Positions 27,079-34,905 of a DNA stretch of 64,000 bases are shown here, piece after piece; position 1 is the stretch's first letter, and the number at the start of each line of letters is the position of its first letter. This DNA is from Thiomonas intermedia. GTDB lineage: Bacteria; Pseudomonadota; Gammaproteobacteria; Burkholderiales; Burkholderiaceae_C. Location of the stretch: contig DZDA01000001.1 of the NCBI GenBank assembly GCA_022730375.1, positions 95,380-159,379 of the forward strand. The letters run 5' to 3'. The notes below the pieces were generated by a model that was not told the origin of the DNA, ran no database searches, and saw only the letters and a list, made by a program, of their open reading frames with translations. The position numbers were made by a program, and so were the translations under genes.

Positions 27079-27932
27079 GTGGGACGGGCCGGGGTGGAGG
27101 GTGCTGCGCAGGCAGCGTGCAGGGTGACTGCCGTCAGGCCTGCGGTGTGGATGACGTGGAGCAAGGCAGGCAGGACCTCGAGGATGACCGGACGGCCCTG
27201 CGCGGTTCGCGCGGCGTGGCCGTCATGCAGGAGCAAGATGTCGCCAGGGCCCAGCTTGCGCAGCAGACGATGCAGCACCACGGCAGGGCGAGTTTCGCGG
27301 GTATCGAAGCCTCGGCGGGTCCAACTGGCAAGCAGGAGCTGATGCCGCGCCAGGATCGGCCCGAGGAAAGGATTGCGCAGTCCGGCGGGGGCGCGGAAAA
27401 AGCGCGGCGTGACGCCGGTGATATGACGCAGGCTGACTTGTGCGGCCTGCAATTCGCGGGAGTAGCCACGCGGCCCCAGCAGCGAGAAGCTGTGGCGATG
27501 GCGGTTGCTGTGATTCTCGACCGCATGGCCGCGCTGCACGATGGCGCGGCACAGCTCGGGGTGGGCTCGGGCGCGTTCGGCGATGCAGAAGAACGTGGCG
27601 TGCGCGCCGTGGGCGTCGAGCAGGTCGAGCACGGCGGGGGTGATCAAGGGATCGGGACCATCGTCGATGGTGAGCGCCACTTCGCCGCGTCGTGCGGCGG
27701 CTTCGGGCAGGCGCGTGAGGTTGGGGCCCAGCGCCTGGCTGCGCGGCCACAGGCCGGCCGCAGTGAGCACGGCGTGGTTGAGCACCAGCGCCGTCAGCGC
27801 CCAGGGCCAGAGGTCAAACTGCCACAGCACAGCGCCCAGCGCCAGGGCATGCAGGGCGATGGATGCCAGGATCAGGGGCGTGGGCCGCCAAGGCGGAACG
27901 GGCGGCAGGACGGTGACGCAATCGTCAGACAT
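27075..27932 (-). CDS. Polysaccharide deacetylase (NodB domain), membrane anchored
   Basis: A 285-residue protein with two hydrophobic helices in the first 70 residues and a NodB domain after them. Motif 1 is ALTIDDGPDP (catalytic Asp and metal Asp), motif 2 is HSNRHRHSFS with the two metal histidines. RAPAGLRNPFL is motif 3 and LLLHDGH is motif 5. Such enzymes remove acetyl groups from GlcNAc-containing glycans. It lies three bases after the MMPL gene within the pigment operon. It might act on the sugar portion of the polyene glycolipid, which is inference. Confidence 0.85.
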   Translation of the reverse strand: MSDDCVTVLPPVPPWRPTPLILASIALHALALGAVLWQFDLWPWALTALVLNHAVLTAAGLWPRSQALGPNLTRLPEAAARRGEVALTIDDGPDPLITPAVLDLLDAHGAHATFFCIAERARAHPELCRAIVQRGHAVENHSNRHRHSFSLLGPRGYSRELQAAQVSLRHITGVTPRFFRAPAGLRNPFLGPILARHQLLLASWTRRGFDTRETRPAVVLHRLLRKLGPGDILLLHDGHAARTAQGRPVILEVLPALLHVIHTAGLTAVTLHAACAAPSTPARPT

Positions 27933-27935
27933 GGT

Positions 27936-30368
27936 TCAGGATCCTGGCGAGGCCGCGGTGGTCTTGTCAGGAGCCGAGAGCATGGCCGAAAAAAGCAGGG
28001 CGAGCAGGGCACCGGGCGCGACGGTTGCTCCCATGGCCTGCAATACGGGCACGCCCGACAGCAGCAAAGGGCCGAACCCCGCCACCGTGGTGAGATTGGC
28101 GAACAGTAAAGAGGCGAGGGTGGACGGTTCGATGCCGCCGACCTCGTCCTGTCCCTGGTTGAAGAACAGGGCGTAGTTCGAGCCCACGGCGACGATCAAC
28201 ATCAGGCCCACCAGATGCAGCAGGGTGAGCTGAACGCCCGACAGCAGCAGCCCGGCCACGACCACGAGCACGGCGGACAGGAGCGGTGCGAGCACCCGTG
28301 CGGTGCGCGCTGCCGAGCGCAGTACGACCAGCAGCAACACTGCGATGGCGACAATGCCAGCGAGCGACAGCTCCGACGCCGTGCGTAGATAGCCGTCGTA
28401 CAAGCCGGTGCTTGCGGCGCCCAGATTGATGACCAGTGCGCCGCTGCCGTGCAGTGCGGCCTGCACGCGGGTGTCGTCAATGCTGGCGCGAGGGGGCGCT
28501 CGCAAGGGCAGCAAGGCGGTCCAGCCTCCCGTAGCTTGGTGCAGCAACATGCCGTCGAGTGCCAGGGAGAAGGCGGTATGCGCCAGGTCGGGCCGGGTCA
28601 GCAGCGGGAGATGGCGCGCCGCCTCGACATCGTGCAGGAAGGGGGCAAATGCTGCAGGCCTGACAGGCAGGCCGTGCAAGGCGGCATCCAGCCGGGCTTG
28701 CAGCACGGCGGCGTCAGGCAGGGCGGACTGCCGGGCGCGCTGCGTGGCTAGGCTGGGCAGATAACGCGCCGGGCTGTCAAAACCGGCGATCACGCCTTGT
28801 TGCTGGAGGGCTTGCAGCCGGGGTGCGATGCGCTCTGCCGCGGCGAGTGCGGCCTCGAGGCTGGGGGCGTGAACGGCCACCAGGTCAACGGCATCGGGCG
28901 CGCCCAGTTGTTCGCGCAGTTGCGAGTTGAGCGCAAGGGCTTGCGGGGTGATGGGGCTGAGTGCGGAGAGTTGCGTGTTCCAGAGGGTGTGGCGATGGGC
29001 CAGCACCACGGCGATCGCACCGATTGCAAGCAGCACGACCAGCCAGCGCAGGCCGCGCAGGTGCGTAACCAGTAGTTTGAGCTGCTGTCCGGTGCGGCTG
29101 AGGTCGCGCACGGCGAAGTGGGTCGGCAGGAGTTGTGGCAGCACGAAGCGCGTGACCAGCGCCGCCGCCGCCAGACCGGCTATGGAGTAAGCCCCAAGTT
29201 GGGCCAGCCCGGGAAAGTCCGAGAGCAGCAGGGTGGCAAAACCGACCACCGAAGTCAGCATGCCTAGGCGGATGGTGGGCCAGAAGCGGTGTAGCCAGTC
29301 GCTGCGCGCGGTGTCTGGTGCCGTACCTGGCGTCCCGGCGCGCCTGGACTGGACAAATAAATAAATGGAGTAGTCCACCGCTTCGCCGATCAGGGTGGTG
29401 CCAAACCCGAGGGTGATGCCCTGGACCACGCCGAATCCCAGACTGACGGCGGTGATGCCGGCCAATACGCCGGACAACACGGGCAGCAGCCCGAGCAGCA
29501 GCACTGGCAGTGAGCGATAGACCAGCAGCAATAGGCCGACGATGAGCACGCCGCCGATGAGCGACACACGCTCGACCGCATGCCTGATGGTGGCGCGCGC
29601 TTGCACCGCAAAGACCGCTGTGCCGCTGATCACCAGACTGGCGCTGCGCGCTGCGGGCGAGCCTTGTTCCTGTTCGATCTGTTGCTGCGCGGCGGCGTAG
29701 GCGGCGCGCACTGCGTCGATGGCGGCCTGCTGGCCATCGGTGTCCGTGCCTGCGGCGCGCGTCTGCACCAGCAGCAAGGCGCGGGGCATGTCGGGCGCAG
29801 CCCAGACGCCATCGTCCTTGTGCGGCTGTGCGTCTGCTGCCATGTTGTCCAGCAATTGCAGCAAGGCGCCTGTGGGGTCGGCGGGGAACAGTGATTTGAG
29901 CGTGCCTCCCAGGGGCGAGGCGAGGCTGTCAATGCTGGCCGCAATGGCTTGGTGCAGGCCGGAGGCTGAAAAGGTCTGCGGTGTGGTGGCGGGGCTGAGC
30001 AGGTATCGGTACTTGAACAGCAGGGCTTCGTCAGCGTGCGCATCGACCGGTTCGCCATTGTTGACCGAGACGAACGCTGCCTGCTGGCGCAGCCGCGCCG
30101 CCAGTGCGCGCGACAAGGCAGCGCGGGTACGCGCATCACTGCCGTCGATTCCCACCAGAATGAGGCGAGAGATCAGGCCGTCGCGCAACTGATCGACCAG
30201 CATCTGCTCCTGGGCCGTGGGCTTGCTCGGCAGGAAGGCCGACATATCGGCGGTATAGCGGCTTTGCAGGATGACGGCCAGACAGGCGACGAGTGCGCCC
30301 AGCCATAGCAGAACCGGGGTGAAGCGCCGCCGCATCATCCGTGCACGCCCAACAAAGTAAGGTTCCAC
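27936..30368 (-). CDS. MMPL/RND-family exporter of the aryl polyene locus
   Basis: An 810-residue permease with the RND layout: a helix at the N-terminus (RFTPVLLWLGALVACLAVI), a large periplasmic domain, a block of five to six helices with FGTTLIGEAVDYSIYLF, and a second copy ending in LMLIVAVGSNYALFFNQGQ. In aryl polyene loci this exporter (ApeN type) is thought to move the finished lipid toward the outer membrane with the LolA-like carrier next to it. The first start is a GTG at 30368; the ATG at 30338 (MMRRRF) is an equally plausible start, giving 800 residues. Confidence 0.85.
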   Translation of the reverse strand: MEPYFVGRARMMRRRFTPVLLWLGALVACLAVILQSRYTADMSAFLPSKPTAQEQMLVDQLRDGLISRLILVGIDGSDARTRAALSRALAARLRQQAAFVSVNNGEPVDAHADEALLFKYRYLLSPATTPQTFSASGLHQAIAASIDSLASPLGGTLKSLFPADPTGALLQLLDNMAADAQPHKDDGVWAAPDMPRALLLVQTRAAGTDTDGQQAAIDAVRAAYAAAQQQIEQEQGSPAARSASLVISGTAVFAVQARATIRHAVERVSLIGGVLIVGLLLLVYRSLPVLLLGLLPVLSGVLAGITAVSLGFGVVQGITLGFGTTLIGEAVDYSIYLFVQSRRAGTPGTAPDTARSDWLHRFWPTIRLGMLTSVVGFATLLLSDFPGLAQLGAYSIAGLAAAALVTRFVLPQLLPTHFAVRDLSRTGQQLKLLVTHLRGLRWLVVLLAIGAIAVVLAHRHTLWNTQLSALSPITPQALALNSQLREQLGAPDAVDLVAVHAPSLEAALAAAERIAPRLQALQQQGVIAGFDSPARYLPSLATQRARQSALPDAAVLQARLDAALHGLPVRPAAFAPFLHDVEAARHLPLLTRPDLAHTAFSLALDGMLLHQATGGWTALLPLRAPPRASIDDTRVQAALHGSGALVINLGAASTGLYDGYLRTASELSLAGIVAIAVLLLVVLRSAARTARVLAPLLSAVLVVVAGLLLSGVQLTLLHLVGLMLIVAVGSNYALFFNQGQDEVGGIEPSTLASLLFANLTTVAGFGPLLLSGVPVLQAMGATVAPGALLALLFSAMLSAPDKTTAASPGS

Positions 30369-30375
30369 CCGGCGG

Positions 30376-30969
30376 TCATTGCACGGGTTGCTCGTGAATG
30401 GTCATCAGTGAGCTGTCGCCGTCGGCTTGCAGCACGGCGATCGTCTGCACCTGACCCTGCTTGCCCCCGATCTGGATGCGGCGCACCCGCGCACGCGCCT
30501 TCGCGTCCACGGGCGACAGGGTGAGTTCCCAGCTTGCCGCAGTGCCATCGAGGGTGGTGGTGTAGTCGCGTTGCAGCGCCTTGCGGTCGCCGTTGAGGGT
30601 GGCCCGGATGCTGTTGATCAACACGGCAACGTCTGGATGGTCGCGCAGGTCAAACTGATGGCTGCGGCCATCCATTTCGAGGGTCACCTGATTGGCCTGC
30701 AGGATCAGGGTTTGCCGCTTGGGTTTGAGGGTGCGCATCTCAAGAAAGTCGGGTGCGGCAAATCGCAATTCTCCGGACGACTCGATGGGTGCGTCGAGCA
30801 TCGCCAGGGTCTTGGTCTCGACAAAGGTGGCGCGGTTTGCCGGATGACGGGCCAGAGCCTGCATCAGGGCGTCGAGCGTCCAGTCGGCCGCCTGGGACAG
30901 CGTTGGAACGAGCAGCGCGCAGGAGAACAGCAGGGCGCGCAGGGCGAATCGGCGTGTGGGCAGTGTCAT
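30376..30969 (-). CDS. LolA-like outer membrane lipid/lipoprotein carrier
   Basis: A 197-residue periplasmic protein with a signal peptide (cleaved after about residue 28, SQAA). The opening of the mature part, WTLDALMQALARHPANRATFVETK, and the beta-rich SSGELRFAAPDFLEMRTLKPKRQTL match the LolA_like family found beside MMPL exporters in polyene loci. It probably shuttles the aryl polyene lipid across the periplasm rather than lipoproteins. It overlaps the LpxL-like gene as ATGA. Confidence 0.82.
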   Translation of the reverse strand: MTLPTRRFALRALLFSCALLVPTLSQAADWTLDALMQALARHPANRATFVETKTLAMLDAPIESSGELRFAAPDFLEMRTLKPKRQTLILQANQVTLEMDGRSHQFDLRDHPDVAVLINSIRATLNGDRKALQRDYTTTLDGTAASWELTLSPVDAKARARVRRIQIGGKQGQVQTIAVLQADGDSSLMTIHEQPVQ

Positions 30970-31955
30970 GGCTCGGTCGGCCCGGCTGCTTCCGCTTCGG
31001 GGCCCTTCCAGAAGTCGTAGAAATTGAACCAGTTGTAGGGTGCATCGGCGCAGCGCATCTCAAGGCGTTGCACATAGCTTGCCAGCGCGGCGTCAATGGC
31101 GACGGCGCGCTGGCTGCGGTGGATGCTGGTGAAATCGGCCAGGCGCTCGAAGTGCACGTCGTAACGGTTGCCGCCGCGGTAGATGCCGAACATCAGCACC
31201 ACCGGGCGCTTGAGCAGGGCGGCGATGCGCAACGGTCCGCGCGGCCAGGGCGCGGGCTGGCCGAAAAAGGGCAGAGTCGCCGTGCTGTCATCGTGCAGGG
31301 ACCGGTCGGCAAGAAAGCCGACTACGCCGCCCGCGTCGAGCCGCTCCTGCAATCTCAGCATGGAGTCGAGCCGTCCCAGGGGGATGATGTCCTGCGCGGC
31401 AGCGGGGTTGATGGCGTGCAGCGCGTCGTTGATCTTGCGCGCATTGTCGGGATACATCAGCAACGAAACGCGCGGCGCCGCATCGCGCCGGGCAAGCGCC
31501 CGCAACACCTCGAAACTGCCGAAATGCGCCCCCATGAGAAACGCGCCTCGACCCTGTGCCAGAACGGCGTCCAGAACGTCTGCGCCTTGCACGCGCAGAT
31601 CGAACAGATCCCATCGATCATTGAGCAGATAGACACGGTCGTGAATGGTGGAGGCAAAGCTGAACACATGGCGGTAGCCATCGGCCCAGTTCGCATCGCG
31701 TCCGAGCACGCGCTTGAGGTACTGGCGCGAGGCGCGCCTCGCGCCAGGTGCAAACAGCACAAAATACACTGCAATTCCCGCAAGCACGACACGCCCGATA
31801 CGCCGCCCGAGCCGCAACGAAATCCAGGTCATGACACGCAGAATATGGTGGTTGCTGCGCTCCTCCGTCTGCGCCCATTCGGCGGTGGAGACGGACGCGG
31901 TGGCGGCAATCTCCGCCGACCGTTCCGGAGCCTGGGCGGGGAAAGGCGAGGTCAT
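30966..31955 (-). CDS. LpxL/HtrB-like acyltransferase of the aryl polyene locus
   Basis: A 329-residue protein of the lipid A late acyltransferase superfamily. One membrane helix lies near residues 45-65, and the catalytic motif HxxxxE is HFGSFE near residue 143. The DRSLHDD and LPFFGQPAPWPRGP stretches match the family pattern. In E. coli and Xanthomonas polyene loci this domain is commonly fused behind a GT2 domain; here it is a stand-alone protein and the GT2 is encoded at 20912-21712. The ATG overlaps the dehydratase stop. Confidence 0.85.
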   Translation of the reverse strand: MTSPFPAQAPERSAEIAATASVSTAEWAQTEERSNHHILRVMTWISLRLGRRIGRVVLAGIAVYFVLFAPGARRASRQYLKRVLGRDANWADGYRHVFSFASTIHDRVYLLNDRWDLFDLRVQGADVLDAVLAQGRGAFLMGAHFGSFEVLRALARRDAAPRVSLLMYPDNARKINDALHAINPAAAQDIIPLGRLDSMLRLQERLDAGGVVGFLADRSLHDDSTATLPFFGQPAPWPRGPLRIAALLKRPVVLMFGIYRGGNRYDVHFERLADFTSIHRSQRAVAIDAALASYVQRLEMRCADAPYNWFNFYDFWKGPEAEAAGPTEP

Positions 31956-32287
31956 GCGACCACAGGCGCAGTGGGCTGCGCTGCATTGCACTGAACCAGT
32001 CCTGAGGCGGCCAGGCGCGCCTCACGACCGGCGTGCAGACTGAAGCGCACGCCGCCTTGCGCGTCCGGGGTATGACGGAGTTGCAGGGCTTCTCCAGGCT
32101 TGACGGCGCTGACAAACTTTGTGGCCGCAATGCGGCAGCTGCTGGCGCACAGGCCGTGGCTGACGCAGATATGGCGTAGCGCAGCGTCGAGCAGCAGCAC
32201 GCCGGGCACGATGGGGTGTGCGGGAAAATGTCCGGCGAAAGCGGGATGCTCTGCGTCGTACGTCGGCAGGTTTTCGATGGGGGTCAT
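31952..32287 (-). CDS. ApeI-like hotdog dehydratase
   Basis: A 111-residue hotdog protein. The signature HPAFAGHFPAHPIVPGVLLLD near residue 14 is the FabA/FabZ/ApeI motif, with the active His in GHFP. It is shorter than FabZ, as is usual for the polyene type. The ATG at 32287 overlaps the ligase stop. It should work with the ApeP-like protein at 23788-24264 to dehydrate beta-hydroxyacyl intermediates and build the conjugated chain. Confidence 0.82.
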   Translation of the reverse strand: MTPIENLPTYDAEHPAFAGHFPAHPIVPGVLLLDAALRHICVSHGLCASSCRIAATKFVSAVKPGEALQLRHTPDAQGGVRFSLHAGREARLAASGLVQCNAAQPTAPVVA

Positions 32288-33636
32288 GAACGCGCCTCCG
32301 CCTGGCTGCCCCATTCTGCCGCCAAGGCCACCAGCGCGGAGCGCGGCAGCTTGCCCGTGGCGTTACGCGGAAGAGCGTCCATCAGCACAAGCGGGCGGGG
32401 CAGGAAGGCGGGATCGACGCGTTGTCGCAGCGCGTCGATCAGCGCGTGACGCGGTAGCGTCGGAGCGACGGCGAAAGCCATGAGCCTGGGTACGGCGGCG
32501 CTGCGGTCATCGGGCATGTGAAACGCGCCGTCGTCCACCCCCGGAATGGACAGCAACTGGTGATTGAGGTGGGCTAGGGAACTGCGCTTGCCAGCGATGT
32601 TGACCATGTCCGCATGGCGCCCGATCAGGCGGAAATTCTGGCTGTCGATACGGTCGACGTCGTCGCTCAGCGGCACTGGCGCAGCCAGGTGCCCGCCCTG
32701 AGCCTGCAACGTGCCGTCGGCGGCCGCGGTTAGCAAGACCTCGGGGAGCAGTGTCCAGACATCGGTCTGCACGGTGCGGCGGCTGGCAATTTGACCGGTC
32801 TCGGTAGACCCGTAGATTTCGAGCAATGGCGCACCGAGATGCTGCTCTACAGCGCACGCGAGGTCATGATCGAGCGGCGCAGTGGCACACAGCACCAACG
32901 CAATGGGCGGCAGAGTCACGCCCGAGGCCAGCAAGGCGCGCAGATGCACCGGGGTGGACACCAGCAGGCGCGGCGTCGGCACATCGGCCAGGGCGGTGGC
33001 AATATCCGCCGGATAGAACGGATGTGCCGCGCTGAGCACGGCGCCGCCCTGCAGCGCCAGCAGCAAGGTGGACTCGAAGCCATACATATGCTGCGGCGGC
33101 ACCGTGCCCACGAGATGCAAGGGGCCGCAGTCGGCGGCCTGGCGGAGTCTGGCGGCCCCAGCCCGCACGCAATGCGCCAACGCGCCCCAGGTTTTGCCGT
33201 GGGCGAGCGGTGTGCCGGTGGAGCCGGAGGTGAAGACTTGTGCGACGCACTGGTCTGCCGGAATCAGGGGCATGGCAAAGCGGGCGCCAGAAACCGCGTT
33301 GCGCCGTACCGGATACTGCAGGAAAGGCAGGTCGAGCTCCCCTGGAGCATCACCCAAATGGAGCAGATCAGGAGCAAGGGTGCGCAGTTGCGCCACGGTG
33401 TCGGGTGCGCGGGAAGAGGGCAACAGGCTGGTGCGGCCACTCACCACGGCAGCTGCGAAGCCGACGCAGAACTCGTAACGGTCTGAGCAGGTATTGAGCA
33501 CATGCCGGGCATCGGGCAGGGCGACAGCAAGGTGATCGACGTCGGCCAGAAACTCCTGGACGAGCACGGGCCGTCCGCGACGCCAGGCGAAGATGGCCTC
33601 GGGGGAAGACTGCGAGAGCAGGGGCAGATGCGACAT
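32284..33636 (-). CDS. Aryl/acyl-AMP ligase of the aryl polyene locus (ApeH/XanA2 type)
   Basis: A 450-residue ANL-superfamily ligase. The phosphate loop is VFTSGSTGTPLAHGKTW, the A5 motif is YGSTETGQ, the hinge motif is RLIGRHADMVNIAGKRSS and the A10 lysine lies in RNATGKLPRSAL. It should activate hydroxybenzoate, made by the chorismatase at 18250-19281, as an adenylate and load it onto the acyl carrier protein. The start at 33636 (MSHLPLLSQS) lies 22 bases after the upstream stop. The N-terminal half is shorter than in acyl-CoA synthetases, as in other polyene ligases. Confidence 0.88.
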   Translation of the reverse strand: MSHLPLLSQSSPEAIFAWRRGRPVLVQEFLADVDHLAVALPDARHVLNTCSDRYEFCVGFAAAVVSGRTSLLPSSRAPDTVAQLRTLAPDLLHLGDAPGELDLPFLQYPVRRNAVSGARFAMPLIPADQCVAQVFTSGSTGTPLAHGKTWGALAHCVRAGAARLRQAADCGPLHLVGTVPPQHMYGFESTLLLALQGGAVLSAAHPFYPADIATALADVPTPRLLVSTPVHLRALLASGVTLPPIALVLCATAPLDHDLACAVEQHLGAPLLEIYGSTETGQIASRRTVQTDVWTLLPEVLLTAAADGTLQAQGGHLAAPVPLSDDVDRIDSQNFRLIGRHADMVNIAGKRSSLAHLNHQLLSIPGVDDGAFHMPDDRSAAVPRLMAFAVAPTLPRHALIDALRQRVDPAFLPRPLVLMDALPRNATGKLPRSALVALAAEWGSQAEARS

Positions 33637-33658
33637 CACGGAACAGCGCAATCGCGGC

Positions 33659-34366
33659 TTAGCGCCGATTGACGAGGACGGGCGGAGGGACGCTGTCCGC
33701 CGTCTCGGGGACTGGGGCTTTGCGATGGGCGTTGTAGCGCAGGTAGGAGCGGAAGGCCTGGATGGGCCCTGCGCGCTCGTCTGCGGGCACGGTGCGCAGG
33801 CGCACCAGATACTCCGCAACGAACATGCCCAGCACCAGCATCGGGCTGGCGACATTGGCAAATACCGCCCAGACCGACAAGGGTGTCGTCGCAAACAGCA
33901 GTAGGGAGCTGCCGGCCATCAGGCCGAAGAACAGCGTCCAGGCCCAAGTCACGCTGCGGGTATAGCGGGTGACGAGTGCCGAAAGAGTGCCATGCGCCAG
34001 CAGCGCAAAGCGCGTGACCAAGGGCGTTTGCCCGCCGCCCAGGGTGCGGCCAAATACCCAGGCCAGCAAGGCCATCATGCCGGCATGCTCGGCAAGGTAG
34101 GCCAGGGCGTAGTGGCGCAACAGCAGGGCGCGCTGGTCCCAGAGTATGGCAAGCAGCAGGGCAATCAGTGCGAGCAGCAGAAGACGTCGGGGCGACTGCC
34201 ACGCCAGCCAGGTCAGCATGAGAAGGGAGGGGACAAATGCCACAACCGCGCCGATCGGATTGGGCTGGGGCAGGCGCGCGCCTATGAACGACATCACCGG
34301 ATACGCCACGCACAAAACCCCGATCAAGGCGCCGCGCAGCACTCCGGCGCGGGAGAACGCGGTCAT
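33659..34366 (-). CDS. COG4648-like predicted membrane protein of the aryl polyene locus
   Basis: A 235-residue protein with about six membrane helices between residues 8 and 195 and a basic hydrophilic tail. It resembles the COG4648 membrane proteins that are regular members of aryl polyene loci, between the acyl carrier protein and the ligase. Its biochemical job is unknown. Its ATG shares a base with the stop codon of the carrier protein gene, so translation is coupled. Confidence 0.7.
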   Translation of the reverse strand: MTAFSRAGVLRGALIGVLCVAYPVMSFIGARLPQPNPIGAVVAFVPSLLMLTWLAWQSPRRLLLLALIALLLAILWDQRALLLRHYALAYLAEHAGMMALLAWVFGRTLGGGQTPLVTRFALLAHGTLSALVTRYTRSVTWAWTLFFGLMAGSSLLLFATTPLSVWAVFANVASPMLVLGMFVAEYLVRLRTVPADERAGPIQAFRSYLRYNAHRKAPVPETADSVPPPVLVNRR

Positions 34367-34656
34367 CAGGCGCTTCTCATGGCGGCGAGGTGGTCTGCCA
34401 AGCGGCGCAGCGAACTGAAGATGCGCTGATTGTCTGCGTCATCTGCACGCAACTGCACGCCATATTTCTTGGAGATCACCAGCGCGATTTCGAGAATGTC
34501 GATGGAATCCAGCCCCAGTCCATCGCCATAGAGCGGTGCATCTGGATCGATGTCAGCGGCCTCGACATCCAGACCGAGCGCGTTCACCATGATCTGTGCC
34601 ACGTCAAGAATGAAGGCGGGCTCGGCGGATTGGGATGGAACGATGGACTCGGACAT
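34366..34656 (-). CDS. Acyl carrier protein of the aryl polyene locus
   Basis: A 96-residue acidic protein with the phosphopantetheine site GLGLDSIDILE; the modified serine is Ser51. Length and the following helix fit the PP-binding family. It is the first gene of the - strand pigment operon, about 46 bases after a TATAAT box. The ATG at 34656 has no clear Shine-Dalgarno sequence. Most known aryl polyene loci encode two carrier proteins; I find only this one. Confidence 0.9.
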   Translation of the reverse strand: MSESIVPSQSAEPAFILDVAQIMVNALGLDVEAADIDPDAPLYGDGLGLDSIDILEIALVISKKYGVQLRADDADNQRIFSSLRRLADHLAAMRSA

Positions 34657-34708
34657 GGGGTAAGGGAGCAGAAAAAGGATATTTCAAGGGGTTTTTGATT
34701 TTTCCCGC

Positions 34709-34738
34709 ATTATAAAAGATGCAAGCAGAGCCAATTTC
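34709..34738 (-). promoter_or_regulatory. Promoter of the pigment operon
   Basis: On the - strand a perfect TATAAT occupies 34714-34709. About 17 bases further upstream lies AAATTG/TTGGCT, a weak -35 region. Transcription would start near 34702, giving a leader of about 46 bases to the acyl carrier protein ATG. Spacing to any -35 box is not ideal, so an activator may be needed. Confidence 0.6.
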
Positions 34739-34755
34739 CCAAGCTGACAGAGGCT

Positions 34756-34790
34756 CGAATCCGGCTGACGTGCGTAAGCAGCCGGATTCG
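34756..34790. promoter_or_regulatory. Perfect 12-bp inverted repeat between two divergent genes
   Basis: CGAATCCGGCTG at 34756-34767 is repeated as its exact reverse complement at 34779-34790, with an 11-base spacer. It lies upstream of the pigment operon promoter on one side and 116 bases before the helicase ATG on the other. It could be an operator for a dimeric regulator, a transcription attenuator in the helicase leader, or a terminator; only a short TTT follows it on the + strand. Confidence 0.55.
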
Positions 34791-34905
34791 TTTGCGCTCA
34801 ACGCAGCGAACAGGCCGCCTCGTCCCGTTCCCATCCGCCGATTCGGTGTGAACATTGCTTTAGCGCGCACAATTGAGGTTTAGCCGTCTTCAAGGCCCAC
34901 AATCC

